Positions 1 to 10,769 of a DNA stretch of 64,000 bases are shown piece by piece. Origin of the DNA: Coregonus clupeaformis. Taxonomy: Eukaryota > Chordata > Actinopteri > Salmoniformes > Salmonidae. A model generated the notes under the pieces. That model did not search any database. It worked only from the letters and a program-made list of their open reading frames with translations, and was not told where the DNA came from. Both the position numbers and the translations under genes were made by a program. Location: positions 385,423-449,422 of the forward strand of contig NW_025533763.1 of NCBI RefSeq assembly GCF_020615455.1. Reading direction: 5' to 3'. Numbering within the stretch: position 1 is the stretch's first letter; each line of letters begins with the position of its first letter.

Positions 1-258
1 CACACACACACACTGAACACACACACACACACACACACTGAACACACATACACACACTAGACACACACACACACACACACACACTGGACACACACACACA
101 CACACACACACACTGGACACACACACACACACACACTGAACACACACACACACACACTGAACACACTTACACACACTAGACACACACACACACACTGAAC
201 ACACACACACTGAACACACACACACACACTGGACACACACACACAGTGGACACACACT

Positions 259-292
<34 letters not shown>

Positions 293-355
293 GACACACA
301 CACACACACACACTGGACACACACACACACACTCTGGACACTCACACACTGGACA
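1..355. repeat. (CA)n array punctuated by CTGGA
   Basis: Runs of CA are broken every 10-30 bases by CTGGA or CTGAA. The same composite array, on one strand or the other, recurs at 12246-13440, 51116-51292 and 60870-63005. It borders the unique flank of the duplicated LTR unit, so it belongs to that duplicated segment. Cys-Val open frames across it are by-products of the repeat. Confidence 0.95.
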
Positions 356-615
356 CATTTCCATGTGTTGTATTTTGATGAAAGGAAATCCCATATAGCC
401 TACTGGACAGGACTTTGCTATGGCATCTTCTGTTTGGGTGTCTCAGGTCAGGTCTGAGCCATGATCAGAATGTGTCTCTGTGTCTATTTCCAGCCCTGCC
501 ATTTCTACCTGTCCTGATCTAGTGTTTCACCCCTGACCTCCTCACACCGTCTCACTGTCCATGTCTGCTTTTAGCTCCCACCTCTACTTCACTGTGTTAT
601 AATGGACCTTATGCT
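342..615 (+). repeat. Duplicated unit, copy 1: flank upstream of LTR
   Basis: This stretch is nearly identical to 14010-14276 and, reversed, to 60609-60870. It lies outside the LTR, so the three LTR copies descend from one insertion followed by duplication of the locus. No coding potential is seen. Confidence 0.85.
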
Positions 616-906
616 TGTTATGTCACCTCTGTAACCAGTTATCAAACATACTGACCTTTCTGACCCTATCCCATGGCCCTACTTTCTACAACTGAACATT
701 TAAATTCCTCTATTAGTTTTATTTAGTGTCCATTTACTTATGTATGTATTTGTTGTATATTGGGGTTGTGCTGCAGAGCATCATGGGGGTTTGTATGTGT
801 TGCGATGATCACGTTCCAGATAAATGTTTGAACTGATTCCTGTCTCCTGTCTCATCATTATTTAATTGTTATACAGACGTGGTTATGAAACCAACGAGAC
901 ATAACA
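616..906 (+). mobile_element. Ty3/Gypsy-type LTR, copy 1
   Basis: The 291-bp segment starts TGTTATGT and ends ACATAACA, a perfect 8-bp inverted pair. It is followed by ATTGGTGATGAG, which resembles the primer-binding region of many Gypsy elements. Copies of identical length are at 14277-14567 and 60318-60608 (reversed). A gag relic lies downstream. No second LTR is seen for this element, so the element is 3'-truncated. Confidence 0.8.
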
Positions 907-1081
907 AAAGATTGGTGATGAGTACGTCTGAATCTACAGGAACTATTCTGTCTGGAAGAAGTGGGTTTTTACAACTGTTTAAAACTGTTATTTTCTGTGG
1001 TACAGAATAGGCTAATGTTAGCACAGTGTATTGCTAGCAGAGGCAAGTGCATAGTCGAGCTAGCTAAGAAAGAGAGTTAAC

Positions 1082-1842
1082 CAGTGGTGTAAAGTACTTA
1101 AGTAAAAATACTTTAAAGTACTACTTAAGTAGTTTTTTTGGGGGTATCTGTACTTGACTTTACTATTTATATTTTTGACTACTTTTACTTTTACTTCACT
1201 ACATTCCTAAAGAAAATAATGTACTTTTACTCCATACATTCCCCCAAATTGTAAAGTGGTTATCCCACTGGCTATAGGGTGAACGCACCAATTTGTGAGT
1301 CGCTCTGGCTAAGAGCGTCTGCTAAATGACGTTAATGTGCCCTTGAGCAAGGCACTTAACCCTAATTGCTCCTGTAAGTCGCTCTGGATAAGAGCGTCTG
1401 CTAAATGACTAAAATGTAAATGTAAATGTAATGAATGCTTAGCAGGACAGAATATGGTCCAATTCACACACTTATCAAGAGAACATCCCTACTGCCTCTG
1501 ATCTGGCAGACTCAGTAAACACAAATGCTTTGTTTGTAAATTGTCTGAGTGTTGGAGTTTGCCTCTGGCTGAACGTACATTTTAAAAACAAGAAAATCGT
1601 CTGGTTTGCTTTATGTAAGGAATTTGAAATGATTTATACTTGTACTTTTGCTTTTGATACTTTAGTACATTTTTAGCAATTACATTTACTTTTGATACTT
1701 AAGTATATTTAAAACCAAATACTTTTAGACTTTTACTCAAGTAGTATTTTACTGGGTGACTTTCACTTTTAGTTGAGTCATTTTCTGTTAAGGTATCTTT
1801 ACTTTAATCAAATATGACAATTGGGTACTTTTTCCACCACTG
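1082..1842 (+). mobile_element. Tol2-like hAT non-autonomous element, copy 1
   Basis: The ends are CAGTGGTG and CACCACTG, and the subterminal DNA is full of AAGTACTT/AAGTA motifs as in Tol2-type hAT elements. An 8-bp target duplication GAGTTAAC flanks it (1074-1081 and 1843-1850). The empty site is seen in copy 2 near 14735. A second element in the same site is at 59542-60142. No transposase is present. Confidence 0.85.
1250..1437 (+). mobile_element. Tandem LINE/SINE 3'-tail insertion
   Basis: Two tandem copies of the tail containing AAGAGCGTCTGCTAAATGAC sit inside the hAT element. The tail equals the 3' end of the L2-type LINE at 43460-43560 and 50160-50255. It is absent from the sister hAT copy at 59542-60142, so it arrived after duplication. 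Confidence 0.75.
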
Positions 1843-2589
1843 GAGTTAACATCGTCATGGACGGCAGAAAAGGACTCGAGACGGACATTGGAGTGGGAAA
1901 ACAACGTGATTAAAAAGGAGGAATATACAGTGATTAAAGGAAAGGACATTTATTCAACTGTGAAGACAAACCTTTTAATAAAATCTGCTAAATGAGCGAA
2001 CTTAGGAGGAAACGTCAGTGAGTGAAGTGAATGAAGATCATGTGACTGAGGAAAATATTGCTGTGGTTGAGGACAATATTGAAGTGAGTGACAATCAGGA
2101 GCTTATTGAGAAATGAACAATTATTGGAATTGTTGGAAACATTGGACAATTTGATAAAAGTATTGAACAGTGGAGCTCATATACAGAACGGTTTGAATAT
2201 TTTGTTCATGGATGAGGACAACATTGTTGGATGAGGACAACATTGCCTACATGTTTTAGTGTAATGGGGCCAAATACATTTAATTTACTAGGCAGCCTGC
2301 TACAGCCAGACAGAACAGGTAATAAGACGTATGGGGATATTGTGGAGATACTTAAAGGACATTTTTCACCAGAACTATAGATCCCAGCATGACAAACAAT
2401 TGTTTGGGCCTTACTTTGAGCACTTTGCACTGTGCCTCCATTGAGTCTCCATGTGTCAAGCAGTACAGAGAAACGCCCTCTAGATGACAGCAGAGGCCTG
2501 CTCTTGGATCTACCCTGTCTAACCACCAGTTTAGTGACCTTGTTCCATCAATATGTCCATACTACTTCACAACCGATTTGAGGTCTTGA

Positions 2590-3370
2590 CCAGCAATGTC
2601 CCATTGGGCTCAACCAAGCCGAGAGTGAGGTTCTAGAAAGAGGACTGACTTTCATACCAACTCCTAAACAGGTGGACTGAGGGGAGCTACGGATGGATCT
2701 ACACTTCTATCATAGAAGATTGAAGTTATTAGATCATTTTGATTATGAAACAGATTTTCCTCGTATACTATTTCCAAACCCCTCACATTGGGAACCTCAG
2801 TTGGAGTCAGTGTCAGAAACTATACAGACTGTTATACGTAGGGATGTGGCTTCCTTTTCACAATTCAGAACCCGACCTGTATATCAGCTTAACCTTACAC
2901 ATTTTTCTAAAAATCAAGCTCTAGAAACATTGAACAGCAATCAGAATATAGTGATTAAACCAGCAGATAAGGGGGCTCAGATTGTTGTAATGGATAAAGT
3001 GAATATCTTCTTGAAGCCAATAGCCAATAGGATAATGGTAAACACTATGTTCCATTGTCCCACTCAACACAACCGGAAAACACAAAGATTAATCCAGGAG
3101 ATAGTGAGTAAACTATATGAGGATAAGTACATTACAGATAAACAGATGGTCTATCTTTTTGGGGCAGATTCTCCAAGGCCTAGGCAGTTTTACTTACTGC
3201 CTAAAATACATATCTCCTGAGACGTTGGCGGTTCCCTACGGCTGACCAATAGTAAGTGATTGTGTCTCAGAATCTTCCTGTATTGCTGATTATATTGACT
3301 TTTATATCAACCCTCTATCCCAGAAACACCCCAGGTATGTTAAGGATAGTTATGAATGCAGGGTTTATTA
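2590..3370 (+). pseudogene. Penelope-like reverse transcriptase fragment
   Basis: The open frame 2693-3220 encodes a region typical of the N-terminal part of fish Penelope-like RT: HFYHRRLKLLDHF, then NIVIKPADKGAQIVV, then FYLLPKIH. Upstream, around 2600-2680, the frame also reads as a family-like segment (GLTFIPTPKQVD). Downstream, after frame breaks, IVSD and YIDFYINPLSQKHP can be read near 3245-3330. The palm with the catalytic aspartates and the GIY-YIG endonuclease are missing. The family call is from motif memory; it is a dead fragment. Confidence 0.65.
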
Positions 3371-3689
3371 CTATTGTATTACTCTTTATATTAACTTAGC
3401 TACTGACTTGTTCTATTGTTGTTGTCAAGAGGTTAACCTGCTAGTCAGCATTTCATTGCACTGTTAACTCCATGTATATGACAAATAAACCACCTTGAAC
3501 TTAGAAGGGAAGGGGGAGGACAGCCAGAAAGGGAGGGGAAAAGATGGCCAGCTAAATTACAGTATGTGTCCTCAAATGTTATGTCATCTGAACATCTCAC
3601 ATTAGCTGGTAGAACTGACAAATGAAATGAATCATAGAGGTCTTATAACTTATTCCATTCTACAGGTCCATTGTTTTGTCTCATGTCTC
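3371..3689. other. Non-coding, repeat-tail-like
   Basis: Around 3440-3500 the text CAGCATTTCATTGCACTG then ATGACAAATAAA resembles the 3' end of a common teleost retroposon. The rest (to 3689) shows no gene. Confidence 0.35.
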
Positions 3690-4560
3690 TTTATATTAAT
3701 ATACCCTGGGGACCATGTAGCTGTATTGAAATCACCTTGTTTTATAAACTTCTTTGTTGCTCAGTGGTACTTCAATTGGCCGGACCATGCCCAATTCTTT
3801 CACACGGTAATGCTCCAGCATCCACTCAGAGCTTATGCATCTAATGCATTCCTCAAATACTGCAGAGTTGTTAAGCAAGTCCCTGAGATCGTCATGTTCA
3901 ACCACGTTTATTTGCTTATTTGTAAGATGAAACCTGAGGGGATCACTGTAGTGTGTCATAAATGCATCCAAAATGCATCTGAGGTCCTCAACAATGCTAT
4001 TCTGTACCGTAGCTGGGATGCAGTGTTCTTTCCAGATTTTCAAAATAAAAAGACAGATCGTTTTTGAGACCTTCAATTAGCTGCTCAGTGTTGATCTCTG
4101 TGGCTTGAACATATTCAGCCTCTGGCAGACCTTCTACATCGCTCATGTCATCTTCAATGGGATCAGTCCCAGTCTCAAATTCATCATGAGGGCAATTCTC
4201 ATCTAAGTTGGGGCTTAAAAGCTCTGTGGTTTTGGTAGATGTGAGACCGATATACGCTGAAACATCTATTTGTTTTCCCACACCCATTAAGTCCACAGGT
4301 AATTAGAAAATGTGGTTCATGCTGGTGATAGAGGCCAATGTGTGAGTAGTTTGGACACAGAGAAAGAATGCTCGTTGCAAAGTGGACAATTGAAGAGAGT
4401 TGGCATTCTTCAGAAAGATTGTGAACCTTGGAATGATGGGATGAAATCATGGAGATCATTGGTACTCAGCCACTTGCAGACATCATCAAGGGACCAGTCT
4501 TCCACAGCCACACTCAAATTCAAGTTGACACATAGCGCAAAAGTGAAATGTATTAGTGTT
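3690..4560 (-). pseudogene. SAM-domain protein relic with zinc-finger-like segment
   Basis: Three minus-strand frames read in order. The first (about 4410-4560) has a SAM-like stretch, VEDWSLDDVCKWLS and DLHDFIPSF. The second (4199-4330) has a Cys/His segment (ITCGLNGCGKTNRCF, YRSHIYQNH). The third and fourth (3732-4296) have an acidic linker and a helical segment with PATVQNSIVEDLRC and DDLRDLLNNSAVFE. Frameshifts separate them. I recall this arrangement from uncharacterised multi-copy fish proteins, possibly of transposon origin. Function is unknown. Confidence 0.5.
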
Positions 4561-4564
4561 GAGG

Positions 4565-5115
4565 CTAAAACAAAACCTATTCCACTCTTTCCAGACAACC
4601 ACCTTTCCTCCTAATTTGTATTTATGGTTGTTCCATAACGAAGCAGAGCTTGTCAGGAAAGGTGAGGATGTCTGTCTCTTATAATAAGGGATTCTGCAGT
4701 CCCACATTTAAGTGTTGACTCAGATAATATGATGCTCCAAATGGGGCATTAAGTTCTTCTTCCATGTCAACCCAAATTGGCCTATTAGAGTTCTCAATAA
4801 AGAGAGTCTATTTGGGCAGTTATAAAGGCTTCTTGCTATAATTACATGTTAGGGAGCTTTAATCCTCCCTTCTAAGTCTTTACCTGTAATCTAGCTTGGT
4901 TCATCCTGGCCCTTTTAATAGTCCAAATGAATCATTTTGTCTATGGTGTTAAAGGTGTAGGCAGGTATGGACAGTGGAAACATGCTGATGATGTAATTCA
5001 GTTTAGGAGCTTTAACCATCTTCATAACATGTGGCCTACCCCACAATGAGATTTATAGCTTGTCCCAGTTCTTCAACTGGAGTTGAATTTTGTTCAAACA
5101 CTGTATTGATTGATT
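4565..5115 (-). pseudogene. L1-like LINE ORF2 C-terminal relic
   Basis: Reading minus strand through several stops gives L1 ORF2-like pieces in the right order: NWDKL, KMVKAPKLNYIISMFPL, then PIWVDMEEELNAPFGASYYL, then ASLWNNHKYKLGGK. These match the region after the RT domain in L1/Tx1-type elements. It is badly decayed. Confidence 0.5.
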
Positions 5116-5300
5116 GATTGATTGACTGCAAATACATTCATTCACCATTCAGTTAGTGTTGGAAAAGATTAAGGAATGACATAAAACACACTATAATCAA
5201 ACTGTATTGATTGATTGATTCACTGTAAATACATTCATTCACTATTCAGTTAGTATTGGATTGACAAAGGAGTAACACAGAACACACTATAATCACACTT
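5095..5300. repeat. Two-copy ~100-bp tandem duplication
   Basis: CTGTATTGATTGATTGATT followed by AATACATTCATTCAC and CAGTTAGT occurs at about 5101 and 5203, each ending ACACACTATAATCA. Confidence 0.8.
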
Positions 5301-5332
5301 CAAATACATCCAAATACTTTATAGAGGCTAAC

Positions 5333-5420
5333 CTGTTAGTAGATCCATAGTGAGCTTTAAACATTGTCTTGCTTTGGTCTGAAATACAGAGGACAGAACA
5401 ATCCGCCCCAATACACCAAC
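5333..5420 (-). other. Candidate exon with ATG (minus-strand gene)
   Basis: On the minus strand this 88-bp block is bordered by TGTCTTTCAG and GTTAGC, acceptable acceptor and donor sites. It contains an ATG followed by ten open codons to the donor. It lies in line with two further splice-bounded blocks upstream (5688-5779, 6095 on). No protein family is recognised. This is an inference from splice sites only. Confidence 0.3.
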
Positions 5421-5551
5421 CTGAAAGACATCAATTAGACACAAACACAACATAAACAACATGAGTATTCAATATCAAATGCATCTAACTAATCTGATCT
5501 GCTTTATGTATTCTTCTTTTTGTCAAATCGAACATAATCTACATTGGGTCA

Positions 5552-5683
<132 letters not shown>

Positions 5684-5687
5684 TTAC

Positions 5688-5779
5688 CTGTTCGTGGTGG
5701 TTGATACATTTCTCAATCAGAGCTCACAGCTCCCAAACTCTCCACCAGTTAACTGGACAGGGGCAGGATAAGCCAGGTA
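5688..5779 (-). other. Candidate exon (minus-strand gene)
   Basis: The acceptor CTCCTCCCTTTAG has a good pyrimidine tract and the donor CAG/GTAAGA is near consensus. The block is 92 bp. The TG microsatellite lies immediately inside the following intron. No family is recognised. Confidence 0.35.
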
Positions 5780-6094
5780 CTAAAGGGAGGAGAATGGAAG
5801 GAGATGGTGAGAAAGTATATCATGGGTTTAAATGACTACAATTTCTCAATATTGAGTCTAGCTAGCTAAAGTTAGCTAACGTTACAGTAACTTTAACTAG
5901 CTATCTACTGTAGCTAACGTTAGCTAAAACGTACCAACATTTATACAACAATTACCAGCTAACATTACAGGCTATGTAGCTTGGCTAGCTGATGAAAAAC
6001 CAAGAGTACATTACATGATGTATTGTTTTTAAGTTATTTGATAGTAGTTTGATGAATTATTATCTTAGCTAGCGAATAGCTAAGGTTCACTCAC

Positions 6095-6310
6095 CTTTCA
6101 CGTCAATCCGATGCAAGTCATCTCTTATTGGTCGCGTCTCTCCAACCATCCGCGCGCTTCCCGCTTCCAGTTGTCTTTTGACCAACGGTCTCAATTTGAA
6201 TTCTGCGCTCGAGCGGCCTTTACTGACGAGGGCGCTGCTGGTTCCAAACCGAACCCCTCTTTTGAAAAGGCTTCTTCAAAGAACCCCTGAAGTCTACATC
6301 GGTTCAACAA
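6095..6310 (-). promoter_or_regulatory. Candidate promoter and first exon, minus strand
   Basis: This is a locally CpG-rich island in AT-rich DNA, with CGCGCG near 6150 and an inverted CCAAT box (ATTGG at 6128). A strong donor on the minus strand, AAAG/GTGAGT, sits at 6094. Together with the two splice-bounded blocks below it, this suggests a TATA-less promoter firing leftward. Not tested against transcripts. Confidence 0.3.
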
Positions 6311-7139
6311 CGAGCTGATGGCAGAGTATAGGCTTGGAAATTCATCTTAAGGTTACATATATTTTAACCTTATATTATCCTAAAGGATCCTACAGGAAGC
6401 TTTTCTTTTAAGAGTGTAGTTCACTTTTACGCATTTATCTGCAAAACCATGCCTTCCGAGTTGTAAAGGGGTGGCCAGCCACATAATTAGTTTTAAAAGT
6501 CTACCATGACAACAACTATCCCATTGACTATATCCAGTAATAGTTTCTTATTGTTCTAGTTAAGATCTCACAACACAGTTACGCTGCTACAATTAAGGCA
6601 TAAGACATAAGTATATATCATTTGAAAATGCAGACAAAATTGGCTTGAACTTGTCGTGTAATAACAATTTTGAAAAACACTAAAAAGGCTATGTATTCTC
6701 CCAAGGTCAATACTTCAAAAAATAATGAATCATAAAATGTTTGTCCTCTGTAGTTGCGTGTCTTTCTTTAAATGCTCGTTGTCCAATCAAATCACGCAAT
6801 CTACAGATGGTGCATCAACCAAAGAAAACTTTATTGATTGGCACATTTTCTGTTTAGAGATACTGAGAAATAACAACCAGGAAAGATAAATCATAAAAAT
6901 ATATGTTTATTTACATATTACAATAATTGTATAGCCTAGGTTTCATTTACAAACAGACATATTCACTACATTTGTTAAATTATTCACTTAATTACTTATA
7001 TTATTTTCAGTAAACTCTTATTCTACAACATTTATTGTTTTAACATTCACACTGCTAGTTTTACACATTATATTTGTATATATATATACACACTACCTTC
7101 ATTTATATAAATATAATATATAATGATCAATATATAACC

Positions 7140-7140
<1 letters not shown>
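6311..7140. other. AT-rich DNA, nothing recognised
   Basis: No open frame, RNA gene or repeat family is supported in this stretch. Confidence 0.6.
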
Positions 7141-7142
<2 letters not shown>

Positions 7143-7227
<85 letters not shown>

Positions 7228-7240
7228 CATTTACTATATA

Positions 7241-7330
<90 letters not shown>
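7143..7330. repeat. (TA)n then (CA)n microsatellites
   Basis: TA runs at 7143-7226 and CA at about 7241-7330. The CA run ends exactly where the 36-bp coding repeats of gene copy A begin. Confidence 0.97.
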
Positions 7331-7331
<1 letters not shown>

Positions 7332-8825
7332 CTAAGGTGAAGAAGGTGAGCTTGGCTGTTACACCAGCTAAGGAGAAGAAGGTGAGATTGTCTGTTACAC
7401 CAGCTAAGGTGAAGAAGGTGAGATTGGCTTGAACACCAGCTAAGGTGAAGAAGGTGAGATTGGCTGGTACACCAGCTAAGGAGAAGAAGGTGAGATTGTC
7501 TGTTACACCAGCTAAGGTGAAGAAGGTGAGATTGGCTTGAACACCAGCTAAGGTGAAGAAGGTGAGATTGGCTGTTACACCAGCTAAGGTGAAGAAGGTG
7601 ACATTGGCTTGAACACCAGCTAAGGAGAAGAAGGTGAGATTGGCTGTTACACCAGCTAAGGAGAAGAAGGTGAGATTGGCTATTACACCAGCTAAGGAGA
7701 AGAAGGTGAGATTGGCTATTACACCAGCTAAGGTGAAGAAGGTGAGATTGTCTGGAAGACCAACAAAGTCCCCTGTCCCCGAGGTGAAGAGGACACATTT
7801 ACATTTACATTTTAGTCATTTAGCAGACGCTCTTATCTAGAGCGACTTACAGGAGCAATTAGGGTTAAGTGCCTTGCTCAAGGGCACATTTACGTCATTT
7901 AGCAGACGCTCTTATCCAGAGCGACTTACAGCAGCAATTAGGGTTAAGTGCCTTGCTCAAGGGCACATTTACGTCATTTAGCAGACGCTCTTATCCAGAG
8001 CGACTACAAATTGGTGCATTCACCCTATAGCCAGTGGGATAACCACTTTACAATTTTTTTATTTTTTTTATTTTTTTTATTTTTTTTTATTCAGTTGATA
8101 TGCCATACCATACATCTACAATGTAGGATCATAGGTTTGTGTGATTTCTATGTACTTTCAGAGAAAAGGAGTTAGTGCTGGAAAAAGATGGTCCCTTGTC
8201 CCAACTGGTGGAGACAGAGGTCTTTCAGACCTTTTCCTGGAGTGAGACTCTGGCGTGGGGCAGAGGAGAAGGCACCTTTGATGACCACCTGTTAGAGGGC
8301 AACCCTTCCCCAGGCCAGAAACCTCAAAGTAGACGTCATCAAAGGTAGAGAAATCACCACAATGTGAGGATTAACCCAATATCATGTTCACACTAGATGT
8401 CCAATATCAATCATTTCACAATTGACATGTTGTATATAGTTGTACCGTTTCTACAAGTCAATTAGTAAAGTAAGTACAACTCTGACATGTAAGCCTTGTC
8501 CGAGACAAAAGACAAAACTAAGAGAAGAAACCTTCTAATGTCTCCTCTTTTCAGAGACGACTTTCAACGTAAGAAGCAGGACCTCCTTGACAAGGGGACA
8601 TGGATGGTGCTGTCAATGGCCTTGTTCACCAGCAGGCAAAATATAATGACGTTTGTACCAACATGCCTGGAGATGGAGCTGTGGAGGGGAGGATGCTGTG
8701 AGAAGATATTCTTCACTCTGAACTCCATGGCCACCTGCCTATGTTCTGATGCCACTAGAGGACATGTTAACAGGTTGAGGGTCGGCAATGATACCCAGAT
8801 CATGAAGTGGAAGAAACAGGCTGAG
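7331..8825 (+). pseudogene. 12-residue-repeat gene, copy A (exon 1 destroyed)
   Basis: This is a paralogue of 25405-26971. Exon 1 (7331-7795) has about 12 copies of a 36-bp unit encoding VRLAVTPAKEEK-like repeats, but several units carry an in-frame TGA. Its 3' part and donor are replaced by repeat DNA at 7797-8060. Exon 2 (8162-8344, after TACTTTCAG, before GTAGAG) is open for 61 codons. Exon 3 (8555-8825, after CTCTTTTCAG, before GTAAGT) is 271 bp and open. Phases of exons 2 and 3 agree. The last exon seen in copy B is not recognisable here. Function is unknown; the repeat unit is Lys/Glu-rich and likely low in fixed structure. Confidence 0.65.
7797..8060 (-). mobile_element. Three tandem LINE/SINE 3' tails
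   Basis: TCATTTAGCAGACGCTCTTA recurs at about 7815, 7895 and 7975, with AGGGTTAAGTGCCTTGCTCA between the copies. The last copy continues into the LINE 3' UTR (CACCCTATAGCCAGTGGGAT). This lies in minus orientation inside gene copy A. Confidence 0.8.
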
Positions 8826-9049
8826 GTAAGTGTGAGTCTTAAACATATGTAAACACAATTTGATTCATTGATTCATTGATTCAACACAACAATTTCATAA
8901 TTCTATTATTTCATTGAATTTCTCATCTCAGTCAGGATGCTCTCGAATAGGCTTTGTCGTGCCCTCTCCACATCTTATACTTTTCTCATATTTTGTGTGT
9001 TCTTTCTTCCATATGGGAATGAATGCTGACAAATAAATGCTCATATTAT

Positions 9050-9055
9050 TTTATT
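9050..9055 (-). terminator. Poly(A) signal for coiled-coil gene
   Basis: AATAAA on the minus strand about 95 bp beyond the stop of the coiled-coil gene at 9147. Confidence 0.45.
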
Positions 9056-9146
9056 GATGAAGTATTCCACTAAATGAAAGAAGATAGAAATGAACTTTTG
9101 ACCAATGCTAGCTGATAATATTTACTCTTCCATATGCGTTGTGTTC

Positions 9147-10761
9147 TTACATCTTCTTCAGTATGAGGTCTGGGATGTACACCATGTGATTTTCTTTGCC
9201 ATATGCCTTTTTCAACAGCTTTTCTCTTTCTTTCTCCCTCTGTTTCTTTTCGTTATAGTTCCTTGCAACCTCGTCCAGGTGGGCTTTCACCCTCTCCTTA
9301 TTCTTCCTCACTTCTTCCTTACTCTCTGCTTTTCTAGCTCTGAGCAGTTCTTTTACTTTGTTCTTCTCCAACAAGTCTCTTTCTTTCCTCTCCTTTTTCT
9401 CCTGCTTTGCCCTGACTCTCTGGGCGCGTTTAGTTTCCATCTGAAAAAGAAAGTCCATACATGTTGGTCAGTGATCTGAAATATTATTATTACTCCTTCT
9501 CTAGCATGCAGTCAACTTAATCTGTTGAATCTGATAGTATAACCATTAGGAGGTGACTTATGACCTCCCTGAACTGTGACTGGTTAAATGGAGTACTGTA
9601 CCTGTGCCTGCTCTTGCTCTCTGAACCTCAGGACAGTCTGCATCTGGTACAGCTTTATGTACGCCTCCTTCATCCTCTCCACCACATCCCTCTTCTCTAT
9701 TGCCCATCTCTCTTTGTCCCTTTGCATTTTCTCAATTTCACTACTCTTTCTCTCCCGCTCCTCTGTAATCTTCCAGTTCTCCTTCTCCATCTCTCTCTTT
9801 TCCATCTCCCATCCCTTCTTCTCTTGTCCATTCAGGCACAGAATCCTCATCTTTTCTCTTTCCAGAGCCTCTATCGCTCTCTCCTTCTCTCTCAGCTCAA
9901 TTATCCACTCCTCTGCTGCCTGCGTGCTCCTCCTCTTAATCTCCTCCTTCTCCTTCATCCATCTTTCCCCCGTTGATCCAAGAGGCTTCGTAGGCCAGCC
10001 TTGGCCTTGGCCCATCTCCCCCTTTCCTCCTTCCAGGCTACTAGGGTCTGATTCCTCTCCTGGTCTGCTTTGGCCAAAGCTGTCTCCAAACCATTTCTTA
10101 TGAGGTTCCATCCATTCCTCTCTCTCACCCTCTCCTTCCCCACCCTTTCATTCTCAGCTAACAGTCTCTTCTTGTTCTCCACTGTCACCTTCCATAACTT
10201 GGCCAAGGACATCTTCACCTTTGATATCTTGTCCACCATTGTTTGTTTGTCGGTCGCTGCGCTTTCTCTCTGTTTGTCCATCACCTCTCGCTGCCTTTCA
10301 TTCTCAGCTGACAGCCTCGTGTTCTCCACGGTCAACTTCCCTATCTTGGCCAAGTGCAGTATGTTCTGCACCTTCAGCTTTGCCATCTTGAGCTCCATAT
10401 TTTTTCTGTCTGACACTGCACTTTCTCTCTGTTTCTCAAACAACTCTCTCTCCAGCTTCCATTGGTAGCAGTTTACCTCAATAGAAGCCTCAGTCTCCCT
10501 TATCTGTCTCAGCAACTCTTCAATTAGCCTTTCTCTTTCTTGCTCTGGTTCCACCCTCACCTTGTTGACTTCCTCCAACACCTCTCTCTGCAGCTTCCAC
10601 CGGTAGTGGTCTACCTTGTTACAAGTCTCAATCTCCTTTCTCATTCTCAGCAGCCCCTCCATTTCTCTTTGTCTTTCTATCTCTCGTTTCCCCCTCATCT
10701 TGTTGCCTTTCTCCATCTCCTCACTTTCAGTCATCTCTTTCTCCATCTCAATGACTTCTCT
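9147..10761 (-). pseudogene. Coiled-coil protein, C-terminal two exons
   Basis: Exon at 10761-9602 (acceptor TTGATGCAG, donor CACAG/GTACAG) and last exon 9440-9147 (acceptor TTTCTTTTTCAG), joined in phase. Both encode almost continuous Glu/Lys/Arg-rich helix with repeats such as VENTRLSAENERQREVMD and KQRESA, then ENHMVYIPDLILKKM and stop. One frame break lies near the G run at about 9971-9976: the upstream frame ends KDG-stop and the downstream frame resumes ERWMKEKEE. This could be a recent mutation or an assembly error, as all else is intact. A poly(A) signal follows. Upstream exons may lie near 10926 and 10985 (donors GTAGGC, GTGAGT). I do not recognise the family; a structural or ciliary coiled coil is a guess. 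Confidence 0.55.
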
Positions 10762-10769
10762 CTGCATCA

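Larger units (their letters stand above)
907..2378 (+). pseudogene. Gypsy leader and gag relic, copy 1
   Basis: The segment matches copy 2 (14568-15250) apart from the hAT insertion. Its gag frame carries stops and a short internal duplication around 2209-2240. Homology to copy 2 stops after TTCACCAGAAC at about 2378, where unrelated Penelope-like sequence begins. Gag would form the retrotransposon particle; nothing here can encode it. Confidence 0.75.

Noticed and set aside
57..394. Open frames rich in Cys-Val or Thr-His across TG/CA arrays (also 12148-13533, 51026-51460, 60826-63211)
   Set aside because: They are translations of dinucleotide repeats in every frame and strand, with no other coding sign.
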